Shown piece after piece: positions 8,538-16,456 of a stretch of DNA of 48,084 bases. Position numbers and translations under genes: made by a program. The stretch comes from Paracoccaceae bacterium. GTDB taxonomy: Bacteria; Pseudomonadota; Alphaproteobacteria; Rhodobacterales; Rhodobacteraceae. The stretch is taken from positions 1 through 48,084 of the forward strand of contig JAAFAB010000017.1 in assembly GCA_018222585.1 (NCBI GenBank), in the 5' to 3' direction. The notes below the pieces were generated by a model. That model saw only the letters and a list, made by a program, of their open reading frames with translations, was not told the DNA's origin and made no database searches. Numbering within the stretch: the stretch's first letter is position 1; each line of letters begins with the position of its first letter.

Positions 8538-8996
8538 CTAGAAGATACCGTTTTCTGCCTGGAGTTCGCGCACATAGCGCGCGATCATTTTCACATCGGC
8601 ATCAGTAAGCCCCTCCACCGGCGGCATGTTTCCGAAGTTCCAATGATGGGCCCTGACCCCATTCTTCGCCGCAAGCACAAAGGCCATGTCGGAGTGATGC
8701 GAAGGTTCATAAATCTTGTGTACGAGAGGCGGTGCAACTCCATTCTGGCCAGCGGCGTTGGCACCGTGGCATTCTGCGCATTTCGCTTCGTAGACGCGCT
8801 GCCCGATCTGCGCTTCGGACGACAGTTCGGCCGGCAGCGAAACCTCCACGATTGTCGCACCCTCCGCAATTTCGCTCGTGTCCGGTGGCACCATCGAGTG
8901 ACCGGCGGACTCTTGTACGGATTGGGTCGCGTTCCAATACACGGCAAAGCCACCGATCAAAAGAAATGCCGCAATGGCCAAAAGCGTCTTGTTCAT
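8538..8996 (-). CDS. Membrane-anchored or secreted class I cytochrome c
   Basis: A 152-aa protein with an N-terminal hydrophobic segment (about residues 2-22), haem motif CAECH (about 73-77) and a likely Met ligand in FGNMPPVEGL. It has a His-rich block, YEPSHHSDMAF and AHHWNFG, also found in the cytochrome at 38056-38523, so the two are paralogs. Its role is probably electron transfer with the copper oxidase of the operon. The His-rich patch is an unusual surface feature that could contact copper. Confidence 0.88.
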   Translation of the reverse strand: MNKTLLAIAAFLLIGGFAVYWNATQSVQESAGHSMVPPDTSEIAEGATIVEVSLPAELSSEAQIGQRVYEAKCAECHGANAAGQNGVAPPLVHKIYEPSHHSDMAFVLAAKNGVRAHHWNFGNMPPVEGLTDADVKMIARYVRELQAENGIF

Positions 8997-9027
8997 CTTT
9001 ACAGTCCCTCGCGAGCATTTACTCGAC

Positions 9028-9606
9028 TCAAATCAACTTCACCTGCGCTCCCACCGGCGTTCTGTCGAAAGCTTCCTCGATGTGTTCGTTGTAGAGACCA
9101 ATACATCCGTTCGACGACCTGCGCCCGATCTTCCGCGTATCCTGCGTTCCGTGGATCCGGTAATACTGCCAGGACAGGTAGAGCGCACGGGTACCCAGCG
9201 GATTGGTCGGGTCTCCGCCTGCAATACGCGCTGGCCATTCGGGGTTCCGCTCGCGCATCGACGGAGTCGGCGCCCAACTCGGGTTCTCCCGCTTTTCGAC
9301 AACCTCGGTATAGCCCCGCTTTGTCAGCTCGTCAGTCTGCGGAACCGATGTCGGATAGATGCGCATCTCGCCATCGGCGGTCCAGTGCTGAAGCACCTTC
9401 GTGGTCGTGTCCGAAATGATGATGCCTTTGCCCAAACTGTCGAAGTGGTCTCGCCACTCGTGCGTTCGGAACGACGAAATATTGCGACGCGTCGGCGGCG
9501 CTTCCTGTGCCCGAAGTATCGACGGAGCGGCCAAAGCGATAGTGCCGCCGGTGGCGGCCACGAGAAAACGCCGACGATCAATCAGAATGGATGCCTGCTC
9601 GGACAT
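9028..9606 (-). CDS. Tat-secreted L,D-transpeptidase (YkuD domain)
   Basis: A 192-aa protein with a twin-arginine signal (DRRRFLVAATGG) and a YkuD catalytic domain. The active-site block is IHGTQDTRKIGRRSSNGCIGL, with His at the start of the motif and the nucleophilic Cys in SSNGCIG. These enzymes make 3-3 peptidoglycan crosslinks or attach proteins to peptidoglycan. The ATG at 9606 is chosen because the longer frame would run through the promoter. It is the first gene of the eight-gene leftward operon behind the MerR-type promoter at 9644-9674. A second family member lies at 43296. Confidence 0.9.
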   Translation of the reverse strand: MSEQASILIDRRRFLVAATGGTIALAAPSILRAQEAPPTRRNISSFRTHEWRDHFDSLGKGIIISDTTTKVLQHWTADGEMRIYPTSVPQTDELTKRGYTEVVEKRENPSWAPTPSMRERNPEWPARIAGGDPTNPLGTRALYLSWQYYRIHGTQDTRKIGRRSSNGCIGLYNEHIEEAFDRTPVGAQVKLI

Positions 9607-9643
9607 TGCCTGCGTGCTCCTAGTTTCTTGCCTGTTTGATGAG

Positions 9644-9674
9644 CGTAGACCACCTTCCAGCGCTGGAGGGTCAA
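9644..9674 (-). promoter_or_regulatory. CueR-type promoter of the cytochrome/oxidase operon
   Basis: On the minus strand TTGACC (9669-9674), a 19-bp spacer with the dyad CTCCAGCGCTGGAAG, and TCTACG (9644-9649) stand about 40 bp before the L,D-transpeptidase start. The dyad is nearly perfect, which supports MerR-family control of all eight leftward genes. Confidence 0.75.
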
Positions 9675-9721
9675 GCAGGGTCTCTCTGACATAACAGTGA
9701 TTTTTGTAACGGTTTGTAACG

Positions 9722-9752
9722 TTGACCTTCCCGCGCTGGAAGCCGTTAGCGA
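9722..9752 (+). promoter_or_regulatory. CueR-type promoter of the DUF2933-scs operon
   Basis: TTGACC (9722-9727), a 19-bp spacer holding CTTCCCGCGCTGGAAG, and TAGCGA (9747-9752) face the opposite way from the site at 9644-9674. The divergent arrangement mirrors the one between copA and copZ. Confidence 0.75.
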
Positions 9753-9789
9753 GGCGTCGCAGGTTACCAAAGAAGCGAGCGAAGATATC

Positions 9790-10074
9790 ATGGAAGACAA
9801 AAAGGCTGCCCAATCCGGATCGGAGAAGCTTATGAAATACGGGATGTGGGCATGCTGCGCAGTAATGCTCCTGCCGATCATTGCCTATCTCGCGGCGGGA
9901 CGGGCTTCCGGCGTGGCCGACAGCCTCATCACATTCGCGCCGCTCCTACTTTGCGTCGGAGCCCATTTGGCCATGCATCGCTACATGGGAAAATCCTGTC
10001 ATGGAATGCCGCGCGATGCTGACGACAAGCACGAGGCGCCCGAAGATCGAGCAGCCGCAAGAATTGCTGCCTAA
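9790..10074 (+). CDS. DUF2933-family small membrane protein
   Basis: A 94-aa protein with a central pair of hydrophobic segments (about residues 17-55) and the family-like ending FAPLLLCVGAHLAMHRYMG followed by Cys/His residues. DUF2933 proteins are short, often His-rich at the C-terminus and common beside copper and silver resistance genes; their function is unknown. The ATG at 9790 is the first start downstream of the promoter at 9722-9752. Two further family members or relatives occur at 26987 and 37075. Confidence 0.75.
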   Translation: MEDKKAAQSGSEKLMKYGMWACCAVMLLPIIAYLAAGRASGVADSLITFAPLLLCVGAHLAMHRYMGKSCHGMPRDADDKHEAPEDRAAARIAA

Positions 10075-10084
10075 TAGACGCCGC

Positions 10085-10315
10085 GTGTTGCTATTTCGAG
10101 GCACTCCCGTCCTCATCCTCCTTTCAGTGTTGGGCAGATGTTCTACGACACCGAAGGAGTGCTTCGCGAATGACACGACACGCTTGTCAACCAGCGGAAG
10201 CCAAGCGCTGATCCCGCAAGGTTGTGTGGTAACCGAAACCAGAGCGAAGGGACTGGCAGTTCTCGACTGTGGAGGCGGGCGCGTCGGTTTCATGGTTCGC
10301 GCAAAGCCAGACTAG
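10085..10315 (+). CDS. Putative small lipoprotein (GTG start)
   Basis: A 76-codon frame begins GTG (or TTG at 10088) 11 bp after the DUF2933 stop and encodes a short hydrophobic leader with a lipobox-like LGRC at about residues 16-19, then a mature part with paired cysteines (KECF, GCVV, LDCGGG). It has no ATG in the right place and a weak ribosome site. Operon position, coherent leader and coding-like sequence favour a real gene that maturation by Lgt would anchor in the membrane. I do not recognise the family. Confidence 0.5.
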   Translation: MLLFRGTPVLILLSVLGRCSTTPKECFANDTTRLSTSGSQALIPQGCVVTETRAKGLAVLDCGGGRVGFMVRAKPD

Positions 10316-10353
10316 GAAGCGAGCCGATCCGGAATGAAGGCATACGTGGCGAA

Positions 10354-11124
10354 ATGACATCTCGGGGAAGAAGGACATTTCTGGTCGTTTCCGGACTGGC
10401 CCTTTTGTATGCTGGCTTTCGAATTGTTCCCGGCCTTGTTCGCGAAGATCTCGTCTTTGAAGAGATTGACGATCCGGTTGGGTTCCGTCGGCTGACAGCG
10501 GGAAAAAGCTCGGCCGGTTTCGATCCGTTCTTCGGCCTGGCGGATCAAACAGAGAATAATCACGCGGATGCCGAAAGCAGAGTGAGGAGAAACATCTGCA
10601 CCACCCTGTACGGCGATGCACTCGGCAGTGGGGAAGATGTCCCGGTGGCATCCTTTTCAGACTATTATTGCCCGTATTGCCGAGTGCAGACCAAGCGTCT
10701 CGCCGCCATGGAGGCACGCCCGGGTAGTGGCATACGCATCGCCTGGCACGAATTGCCGTTATTGGGAGAAACCTCGACGCTAGCGGCGAAGGCGGCTTTG
10801 GCTGCAAGGAACCAGGGCGCCTATCCCGCATTCCATGAACGTCTCATGAAGTCGCCATTTCAGGCGACCCCTGAGTACCTCCAAGCCCTCGCGGATGATA
10901 TCGAAATCGACCATGAACGATTGACTGCGGACATGAACGGCGAACGTGTTCTTCTCGACCTAGAAAACAGTGCCGCGCTTGCGCGTATCTTTGATTTCAT
11001 CGGCACCCCGGCAATGGTGATCGGCAGGACTGTGATCCAAGGGGAAATCAGCGAGAGATCCATTCAGGATTTGGTCGAGCGAGAACGAGCGGAAGGCTGG
11101 GCTTCGGTATGTCGGCAGACTTGA
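10354..11124 (+). CDS. DsbA/ScsC-like thiol:disulfide oxidoreductase
   Basis: A 256-aa protein with an N-terminal signal/anchor (about residues 7-25) and a DsbA-type thioredoxin domain with CPYC at residues 106-109 and a cis-Pro loop (GTPAMVIG). Its 3' end overlaps scsB by 16 bp, so the pair resembles the ScsB-ScsC system, in which ScsB keeps a periplasmic DsbA-like partner reduced and copper tolerance improves. The start at 10354 follows a weak ribosome site; no better in-frame start exists without entering the lipoprotein gene. Whether it acts as isomerase or oxidase is not decided by sequence. Confidence 0.88.
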   Translation: MTSRGRRTFLVVSGLALLYAGFRIVPGLVREDLVFEEIDDPVGFRRLTAGKSSAGFDPFFGLADQTENNHADAESRVRRNICTTLYGDALGSGEDVPVASFSDYYCPYCRVQTKRLAAMEARPGSGIRIAWHELPLLGETSTLAAKAALAARNQGAYPAFHERLMKSPFQATPEYLQALADDIEIDHERLTADMNGERVLLDLENSAALARIFDFIGTPAMVIGRTVIQGEISERSIQDLVERERAEGWASVCRQT

Positions 11125-13238
11125 GAGAGAGAATTTCGACCCATCTTGGTTGGGTTTCCCGCCGTCTGGTTCTTGTTTTGGCCGCAAGCCTCAGCACTGC
11201 AACCTCAGTTGTGGCTGCCGGATCGGAAAGTTTCAGGAATCCGGCCGTCGATGCCCGCCTGATCACTGCGGAGAACGGCATCAATCCGGACGCAACATCG
11301 ATCTCGGCCGGCATCCATCTGCAACTCGGCGAGGACTGGAAGACCTACTGGCGCTCACCGGGCGAAGTCGGCCTGCCGCCGTCGATCGATTGGACGGGGT
11401 CCGCGAATATCGAGGAGGCCGAGTTTCTTTGGCCTGCGCCCGAGCGGTTTACGGCCTTCGGGATCGAGAACTTCGGCTATCACGACGAGGTCGTCTTTCC
11501 GATCCGGATCGTGCTTTCAGAGCCCGGTATGCCCGTCGCGCTGCGCGCACGAGTGAGCCTGCTGACCTGCTCGACGGTTTGCGTTCCGCAGGAATTCGAT
11601 CTCTCGCTGGATCTGCCTAGAGCCAGCGGGATCGACAATGCGGCAGCAGGGCTGATTTCGACCTATGCGGCCCGTGTACCCGATGATGGCACGGACAGCG
11701 GAATCAGGATCACTTCCGCCCATCTCGATGACGCAAAGACGGCCCTGACGCTGACCGCGAGAAGCGATGAGCCATTCGAAGCTCCCGATATCTTCCCCGA
11801 ATTGGGCGAGGGGACCGCGTTCGGCAAGCCGGACATACGGATGGCGGAAGGGGGGCGGTTGGTCTGGGCTCGGCTGCCTGTATTGGCCGCTGCATCCGAT
11901 CCGGCCGAGTTTCAAGTGACGGTCACCGACGGCAACCGCGCGGCCACGCTGAAGCCCGCGTTGGCCGAAGATGCACCCGCGCCGCCCTTCAACATCGCCG
12001 CGGCCGTGCCAGGTCTAGGCGAACTGGCGTGGATCGCCGCCATCGCCTTTCTCGGTGGGCTGATCCTGAACGTGATGCCTTGCGTACTGCCCGTGCTGTC
12101 CATCAAGCTTTCGTCCGCCATCAAATCCGGCGACCTGTCCCCAGCACGCATCCGCACCGGATTTGCCGTCTCTGCACTTGGTGTCCTGGCGTTCATGTGG
12201 GTTCTTGCCGGAGCGACGATTGCCGCGCGGGGTTTCGGGTTGACGGTCGGGTGGGGCCTGCAGTTCCAAAACCCGATCTTTCTGGCCGTGATGCTGGTCG
12301 TGCTGGTGATCTTTTCGGCCAACCTGTTCGGCCTGTTCGAGATCGCGCTACCCTCCTCATGGCAGACCCGCCTCTCGCGCGCTGGCGGTGGCGCGGGCTA
12401 TGGTGGCGATTTCGCGACCGGCGCGTTCGCCGCCATTCTGGCAACACCGTGTTCGGCCCCCTTCCTCGGCACCGCGATTGCTTTCGCGCTTGCCGGGCGT
12501 GCCATCGACATCGCGGTGATCTTCACGGCTCTCGGGGTCGGATTGTCCCTTCCATACCTCGTCGTTGCCGCGTTCCCGCAAATTGTTCGGCGACTGCCCA
12601 GGCCGGGCCGCTGGATGATCGTGCTGAAGATCGTGCTGGGCATGGCGCTCGCAGCTACCGCGCTTTGGTTGTTCTGGGTTCTGAGCGGGGTCGCGGGCCA
12701 GACAGCGGCGCTCTGGATCGGACTGGCCAGCATCGGCGCGATGGCGCTACTGTCGGCTCATCGGATTCCCGCTGGCGCAAGAATTACAGGGGCCTCAGCA
12801 CTGGCTGCCTTCGCGATCGCGCTGTCAGGCTATCTGTCGGAGGCGGACCAATCCGCCCCGACCGCGGGAGTTGACTGGGCCGAATTCGAAAGGTCCGAGA
12901 TCGCGCGGCTCGTCTCGACCGGGCAGGTCGTTTTCGTGGACGTGACTGCCGACTGGTGTTTGACCTGCAAGGCGAACAAAACGCTTGTTCTCGACCGAGA
13001 ACCTGTCGCTTCGCGGCTCAGGGAGCCAAGTATCGTCGCCATGCGGGCGGACTGGACCCGGCCCGACGAGTCAATCTCACGCTACCTGGAGAGCTTCGGG
13101 CGCTACGGAATTCCGTTCAACGCCGTATATGGTCCCGCAGCTCCAGGCGGCATCGTCTTGCCGGAACTGTTGTCTACAGAGGCTGTGCTCGAAGCTCTGT
13201 CGGACGCCGGATCGGGTCGGGTCGCCTCGAAGCAATAG
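11109..13238 (+). CDS. scsB: ScsB/DsbD-family transmembrane thiol reductase
   Basis: A 709-aa three-part electron shuttle. After a signal peptide (about residues 17-36) comes a periplasmic ScsB-type N domain with paired cysteines (LLTCSTVCVP), then a central membrane domain (about residues 295-570) with the two redox cysteines (NVMPCVLP and ATPCSAPF), then a C-terminal thioredoxin domain with WCLTCK near residue 615. Such proteins move electrons from cytoplasmic thioredoxin to periplasmic partners. The N domain matches ScsB (suppressor of copper sensitivity) better than the immunoglobulin-like domain of E. coli DsbD. Its partner is probably the overlapping upstream gene. Confidence 0.92.
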   Translation: MSADLRERISTHLGWVSRRLVLVLAASLSTATSVVAAGSESFRNPAVDARLITAENGINPDATSISAGIHLQLGEDWKTYWRSPGEVGLPPSIDWTGSANIEEAEFLWPAPERFTAFGIENFGYHDEVVFPIRIVLSEPGMPVALRARVSLLTCSTVCVPQEFDLSLDLPRASGIDNAAAGLISTYAARVPDDGTDSGIRITSAHLDDAKTALTLTARSDEPFEAPDIFPELGEGTAFGKPDIRMAEGGRLVWARLPVLAAASDPAEFQVTVTDGNRAATLKPALAEDAPAPPFNIAAAVPGLGELAWIAAIAFLGGLILNVMPCVLPVLSIKLSSAIKSGDLSPARIRTGFAVSALGVLAFMWVLAGATIAARGFGLTVGWGLQFQNPIFLAVMLVVLVIFSANLFGLFEIALPSSWQTRLSRAGGGAGYGGDFATGAFAAILATPCSAPFLGTAIAFALAGRAIDIAVIFTALGVGLSLPYLVVAAFPQIVRRLPRPGRWMIVLKIVLGMALAATALWLFWVLSGVAGQTAALWIGLASIGAMALLSAHRIPAGARITGASALAAFAIALSGYLSEADQSAPTAGVDWAEFERSEIARLVSTGQVVFVDVTADWCLTCKANKTLVLDREPVASRLREPSIVAMRADWTRPDESISRYLESFGRYGIPFNAVYGPAAPGGIVLPELLSTEAVLEALSDAGSGRVASKQ

Positions 13239-13300
13239 TGGGTCGGCGCTCAGCGACAGATGTCATCTGTGCTTTGCCTCAGCCAGGAAAGGGTCGCTCG

Positions 13301-14242
13301 ATGAGCGCACAAAAAGTAAGAACTGCCATTGCTCATGCGGGGCACATGCCAACGAGCGGGCGCGGCTTGGTGATTTCGGCCTGGCTGACCGGAATCTACT
13401 TCGTGATCGAGCTTGCGATCGGCCTATGGACAGGGTCGATCGCCGTGATATCGGACGCGTTTCACACCTTTTCTGCGGTGGGTGGTGTGCTGGTGGCTCT
13501 CGGAGCCGCCCGACTGGCGCGGCGGCCAGCCAGCCCGGATTTCAGCTTTGGCTGGTTCAGGTCGGAGATACTCGGCGCGCTTGTAAACGGCGGGTTCCTT
13601 CTCGGTATGGCGCTCGTGGTGATCTACATGGCCTCGATGCGGCTCGGGGCGCCGATCGACCTGCCGACCGGCCCGATGCTGTTGGCCGCTGCGGGTGGCC
13701 TGCTGACGGAGTTCATATCTCTCGGCCTCATCTGGAAACAGAGCCGCAGCGACCTCAACACCCGCGGCGCGCTTTGGCACATCGTGCAGACCTTCGTCGG
13801 CAGCCTGCTGATCATCGTGACGGCGCTGGTGATTGAATTCACGGGCTTCCTGCTTATTGACCCAATCCTCGGAATGGCCTTCGGATTCGTCCTGATCTGG
13901 GCGAGCTGGGGCATCCTTCGTGATGCGGCGCGGCTGTTGATGGAAGGCACGCCGAAAGAAATCGATCTAGAGAAAACGGTGGATGCGCTTTCTGGTCTCG
14001 ACGGGGTCGAGGACGTACACCACGCCCACGCTTGGGCGCTGACCAGCGGTCGGAACGTCTTCTCCGCACACTTACGTGTTCGCGAAGATATCGACAGTGG
14101 GGCCATTCTGAAAGATGCCCACGACTTGCTGAAATCGCGGTACGGATTCTATTTCGTGACTTTGCAGATCGAGACCAGCTGCCTCGACGAAGCCGGAGCC
14201 GAGGAAATCGATCTCTCCGCGTCCAGAGCCGATCCGGTGTGA
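13301..14242 (+). CDS. CDF-family cation transporter with altered metal site
   Basis: A 313-aa cation diffusion facilitator with about six TM helices and a C-terminal cytoplasmic domain (HHAHAWALTSG). Aligned by eye with E. coli ZitB, the two site-A HxxxD motifs are changed: TM2 reads SDAFHTFSA (His55, Ala59 in place of Asp) and TM5 reads ALWHIVQTF (His160, Thr164 in place of Asp). Both aspartates that hold Zn(II) in the family are missing, so ordinary zinc export is doubtful; a softer metal such as Cu(I), or a lost function, is possible. The ATG at 13301 with AGGAAAGG is used. Last gene of the rightward scs operon. Confidence 0.85.
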   Translation: MSAQKVRTAIAHAGHMPTSGRGLVISAWLTGIYFVIELAIGLWTGSIAVISDAFHTFSAVGGVLVALGAARLARRPASPDFSFGWFRSEILGALVNGGFLLGMALVVIYMASMRLGAPIDLPTGPMLLAAAGGLLTEFISLGLIWKQSRSDLNTRGALWHIVQTFVGSLLIIVTALVIEFTGFLLIDPILGMAFGFVLIWASWGILRDAARLLMEGTPKEIDLEKTVDALSGLDGVEDVHHAHAWALTSGRNVFSAHLRVREDIDSGAILKDAHDLLKSRYGFYFVTLQIETSCLDEAGAEEIDLSASRADPV

Positions 14243-14256
14243 TGGCCCTGTCTCCG

Positions 14257-15414
14257 CTATCCTCCAAGTTCAGATAGGGCCTCGCGGATCGACTGCTTTC
14301 TCGGGTCATCCGATGGCAAGTCAGCGGCCAGTTCGTTCGCCGCCTCGTAGGCTTCACGGGCTTTTTCTATCTCGCCCAGCACACCATATGCGTTTCCAAG
14401 GCGTAACCACCCGTCCAGATCGTCGGAGTCTTCGGCCAGACGATTGGCCAGACGATCGACCATCGAGCGGATGAAGGCTGCCCTGTCGGCCTCGCTCAAC
14501 TCGGACGCTGCTTCGACATCATCCCGGGTCGGTCCGGGTGCACCCCTGATCATCGGTGCAAAAGCAGCGAGGCTCACCGGTTCGCGACCAATTGTTTCAG
14601 CGATCCGGTTGGCCTGCGCAATGAATATCTCCATCCAAGGGGCTGGACCCGCAGCCTGCTCCAGGCGGGAAACCAGCAGATCATGGGCTTCCTCGCTATC
14701 ACCGGCCTGATCGAGCGCGATAGCCTCGTAGTATGAGGCGGCGGGGTTTGTTGAATCCATTTCTAGCGCCCGCCGGATCGCGTTCCGTGCCTGCGGCGTT
14801 ACGATGCCGTCGTCGGCTGCGATAAGCGCTTCGGCGTATTGCGAGACCATTGCCGAAACCGTGTCGTCACGTTCGATGACGTTTCCCATGGCTGCGGCGG
14901 CGGCGGAATACCGGCCCATGCGCATGTAGGTCTGTCCAAGCAGCATCCAGCCCTCAGTCGGACCACCTTCGGGATCATTCTCAAGCCGTTCCAGCAACCG
15001 CCCGGTCAATTCGGTGATCTGCGCCTGTTCGGCCCGCTCGTCCTGACGATCTGCGAAGGGCACGGTCGGCACACCGGGCGAACCAAGCTGTGCGTAGAGA
15101 AGGCCCGCGAACAGCGGAACGACCAGTGCCGATATCCACAATGCAGCGCGTCCTCCCATGACCGAGCGGCCTTTGGCCGAGGCTCCACGGTTGAGCTTCA
15201 ACAGCCGCCGCTTGATCTCGATCTTGGCGGCTTCGGCCTCGTCGTTTGAAATCAAACCACGATCGGCATCCCTGTCGACCTCGTGCAACTGGTCGGCAAG
15301 GACCGCAACCGCGCCCGCCTGCCGGTCGGTTCCGGCAGCGTCGTGCCTCAACATCGGAAGAAGAAGCATCGCGATAGCAGACACCGAAAGAAGGGCTAGT
15401 ATCCCCCAAAGCAT
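14257..15414 (-). CDS. ccmI: Cytochrome c maturation protein CcmI
   Basis: A 385-aa protein with two N-terminal TM helices (about residues 3-22 and 92-112) separated by a cytoplasmic helical loop, then a periplasmic TPR-like domain (motifs WMLLGQTYMRMGRY and WLRLGNAYGVLGEI). This is the CcmI layout; in alphaproteobacteria CcmI hands apocytochrome c to the CcmFH ligation complex. The start ATG overlaps the ccmH stop (TGATG), with a GTG one codon upstream as an alternative. It is the last gene of ccmFGHI, convergent with the CDF gene 14 bp away. Confidence 0.92.
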   Translation of the reverse strand: MLWGILALLSVSAIAMLLLPMLRHDAAGTDRQAGAVAVLADQLHEVDRDADRGLISNDEAEAAKIEIKRRLLKLNRGASAKGRSVMGGRAALWISALVVPLFAGLLYAQLGSPGVPTVPFADRQDERAEQAQITELTGRLLERLENDPEGGPTEGWMLLGQTYMRMGRYSAAAAAMGNVIERDDTVSAMVSQYAEALIAADDGIVTPQARNAIRRALEMDSTNPAASYYEAIALDQAGDSEEAHDLLVSRLEQAAGPAPWMEIFIAQANRIAETIGREPVSLAAFAPMIRGAPGPTRDDVEAASELSEADRAAFIRSMVDRLANRLAEDSDDLDGWLRLGNAYGVLGEIEKAREAYEAANELAADLPSDDPRKQSIREALSELGG

Positions 15415-15890
15415 CACGATCTGCCCTCCTTTTCGGCAGCCAGGATTTCAGCAACCAACCGCTCGTCATCATCACTCAGTCTGTTTAGGACTTGCCGCTT
15501 CCGGCTGCTTCGCAAAACGATGATGACAGCGCCCGCTCCGAACAGGACAAGAAACGCCGGAGCCAGCCAAAGCGCGTAGGTTTCCGGTTTGAACGGAGGC
15601 TTCAGTAGCACGTAGTCGCCATAGCGCGCCCGAACGAACTCAATGACCTCCGCATCTGTATCGCCAGCCACAAGCCGCTCGCGGACCAACAACCGCAGGT
15701 CGCGTGCGACCCCTGCGTTCGAGCTGTCGATGTCCTGGTTCTGACAGACGACACAGCGCAAATCCTTCGAGATGTCGCGCGCTCGCGCCTCCAATGCAGG
15801 GTCGTCCAGTATCTCGTCGGGTTCGACGGCTTGGGCGGTGAAGGGCAGGGCAGCCAGCAACATCGCCGCGGCCAGAGTTTTCCACTTCAT
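15414..15890 (-). CDS. ccmH: Cytochrome c maturation protein CcmH
   Basis: A 158-aa protein with signal peptide (about residues 1-21), the family active site LRCVVCQNQ (Cys46 and Cys49), the three-helix domain ending YGDYVLLKPPF, and one C-terminal TM helix (about 103-125). CcmH works with CcmG to reduce apocytochrome cysteines and with CcmF in haem ligation. Its start overlaps the ccmG stop, so the set ccmF-G-H-I is tightly coupled. Confidence 0.95.
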   Translation of the reverse strand: MKWKTLAAAMLLAALPFTAQAVEPDEILDDPALEARARDISKDLRCVVCQNQDIDSSNAGVARDLRLLVRERLVAGDTDAEVIEFVRARYGDYVLLKPPFKPETYALWLAPAFLVLFGAGAVIIVLRSSRKRQVLNRLSDDDERLVAEILAAEKEGRS

Positions 15891-16450
15891 GAGTTGCCTC
15901 CGCTCCGCGTCCTGGCCTGTGCCAATGCCGTGGCAAATTTCTCCTCGGCCTCGGCACCTACGACCGGGCCTACGTAGCGATAGAGCACCGTTCCATCACC
16001 CGCGACGATAAAGGTCTCGGGAACGCCCGATATCCCCCATTCGATGCCGGCCCTGCCGTTCAGGTCCGAGCCGATCCGCTCGTACGGGTTTCCGAGGTTT
16101 TCCAGCCAGGCCCGCGCGTCTTCCGGCTTGTCCTTGTAGTTGATGCCAAAGAGCCTGACACCATCGCGTTCGACCATGCGAGTCAGTACGGCGTGCTCGG
16201 CGCGACAGGGCACACACCAGGAGGCAAATACGTTGACCACCACCGGTTCAGCGCTTCCTGTCAGATCCTGACGCGACAGGCCCGGAGCGCCGATCCCCTC
16301 GATGGCCGGCAAGTCGAAATCCGGTGCCGACTGCGAGATCAGCACCGAAGGGATCGCGTTCGGATCGCGATCGGGGTTCAGCCCCCAAAGGAAGAAGGCG
16401 CCGAATATCAGAGCAATCAGGATGGGAAGGGCCGCCATAGCGCGTTTCAT
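15887..16450 (-). CDS. ccmG: CcmG/DsbE thioredoxin-like protein
   Basis: A 187-aa membrane-anchored thioredoxin (TM about residues 5-24) with active site WCVPC near residue 79 and the GVPETF cis-Pro loop typical of CcmG/DsbE. It reduces the haem-binding cysteines of apocytochromes. It lies 6 bp downstream of ccmF and overlaps ccmH by 4 bp. Confidence 0.95.
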   Translation of the reverse strand: MKRAMAALPILIALIFGAFFLWGLNPDRDPNAIPSVLISQSAPDFDLPAIEGIGAPGLSRQDLTGSAEPVVVNVFASWCVPCRAEHAVLTRMVERDGVRLFGINYKDKPEDARAWLENLGNPYERIGSDLNGRAGIEWGISGVPETFIVAGDGTVLYRYVGPVVGAEAEEKFATALAQARTRSGGNS

Positions 16451-16456
16451 GCCGTT

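Noticed and set aside
9705..9720. Double TGTAACG near the scs promoter as a third ECF promoter
   Set aside because: Neither copy has CGTC 16 bp downstream, so it does not match the motif at 24815 and 29591.
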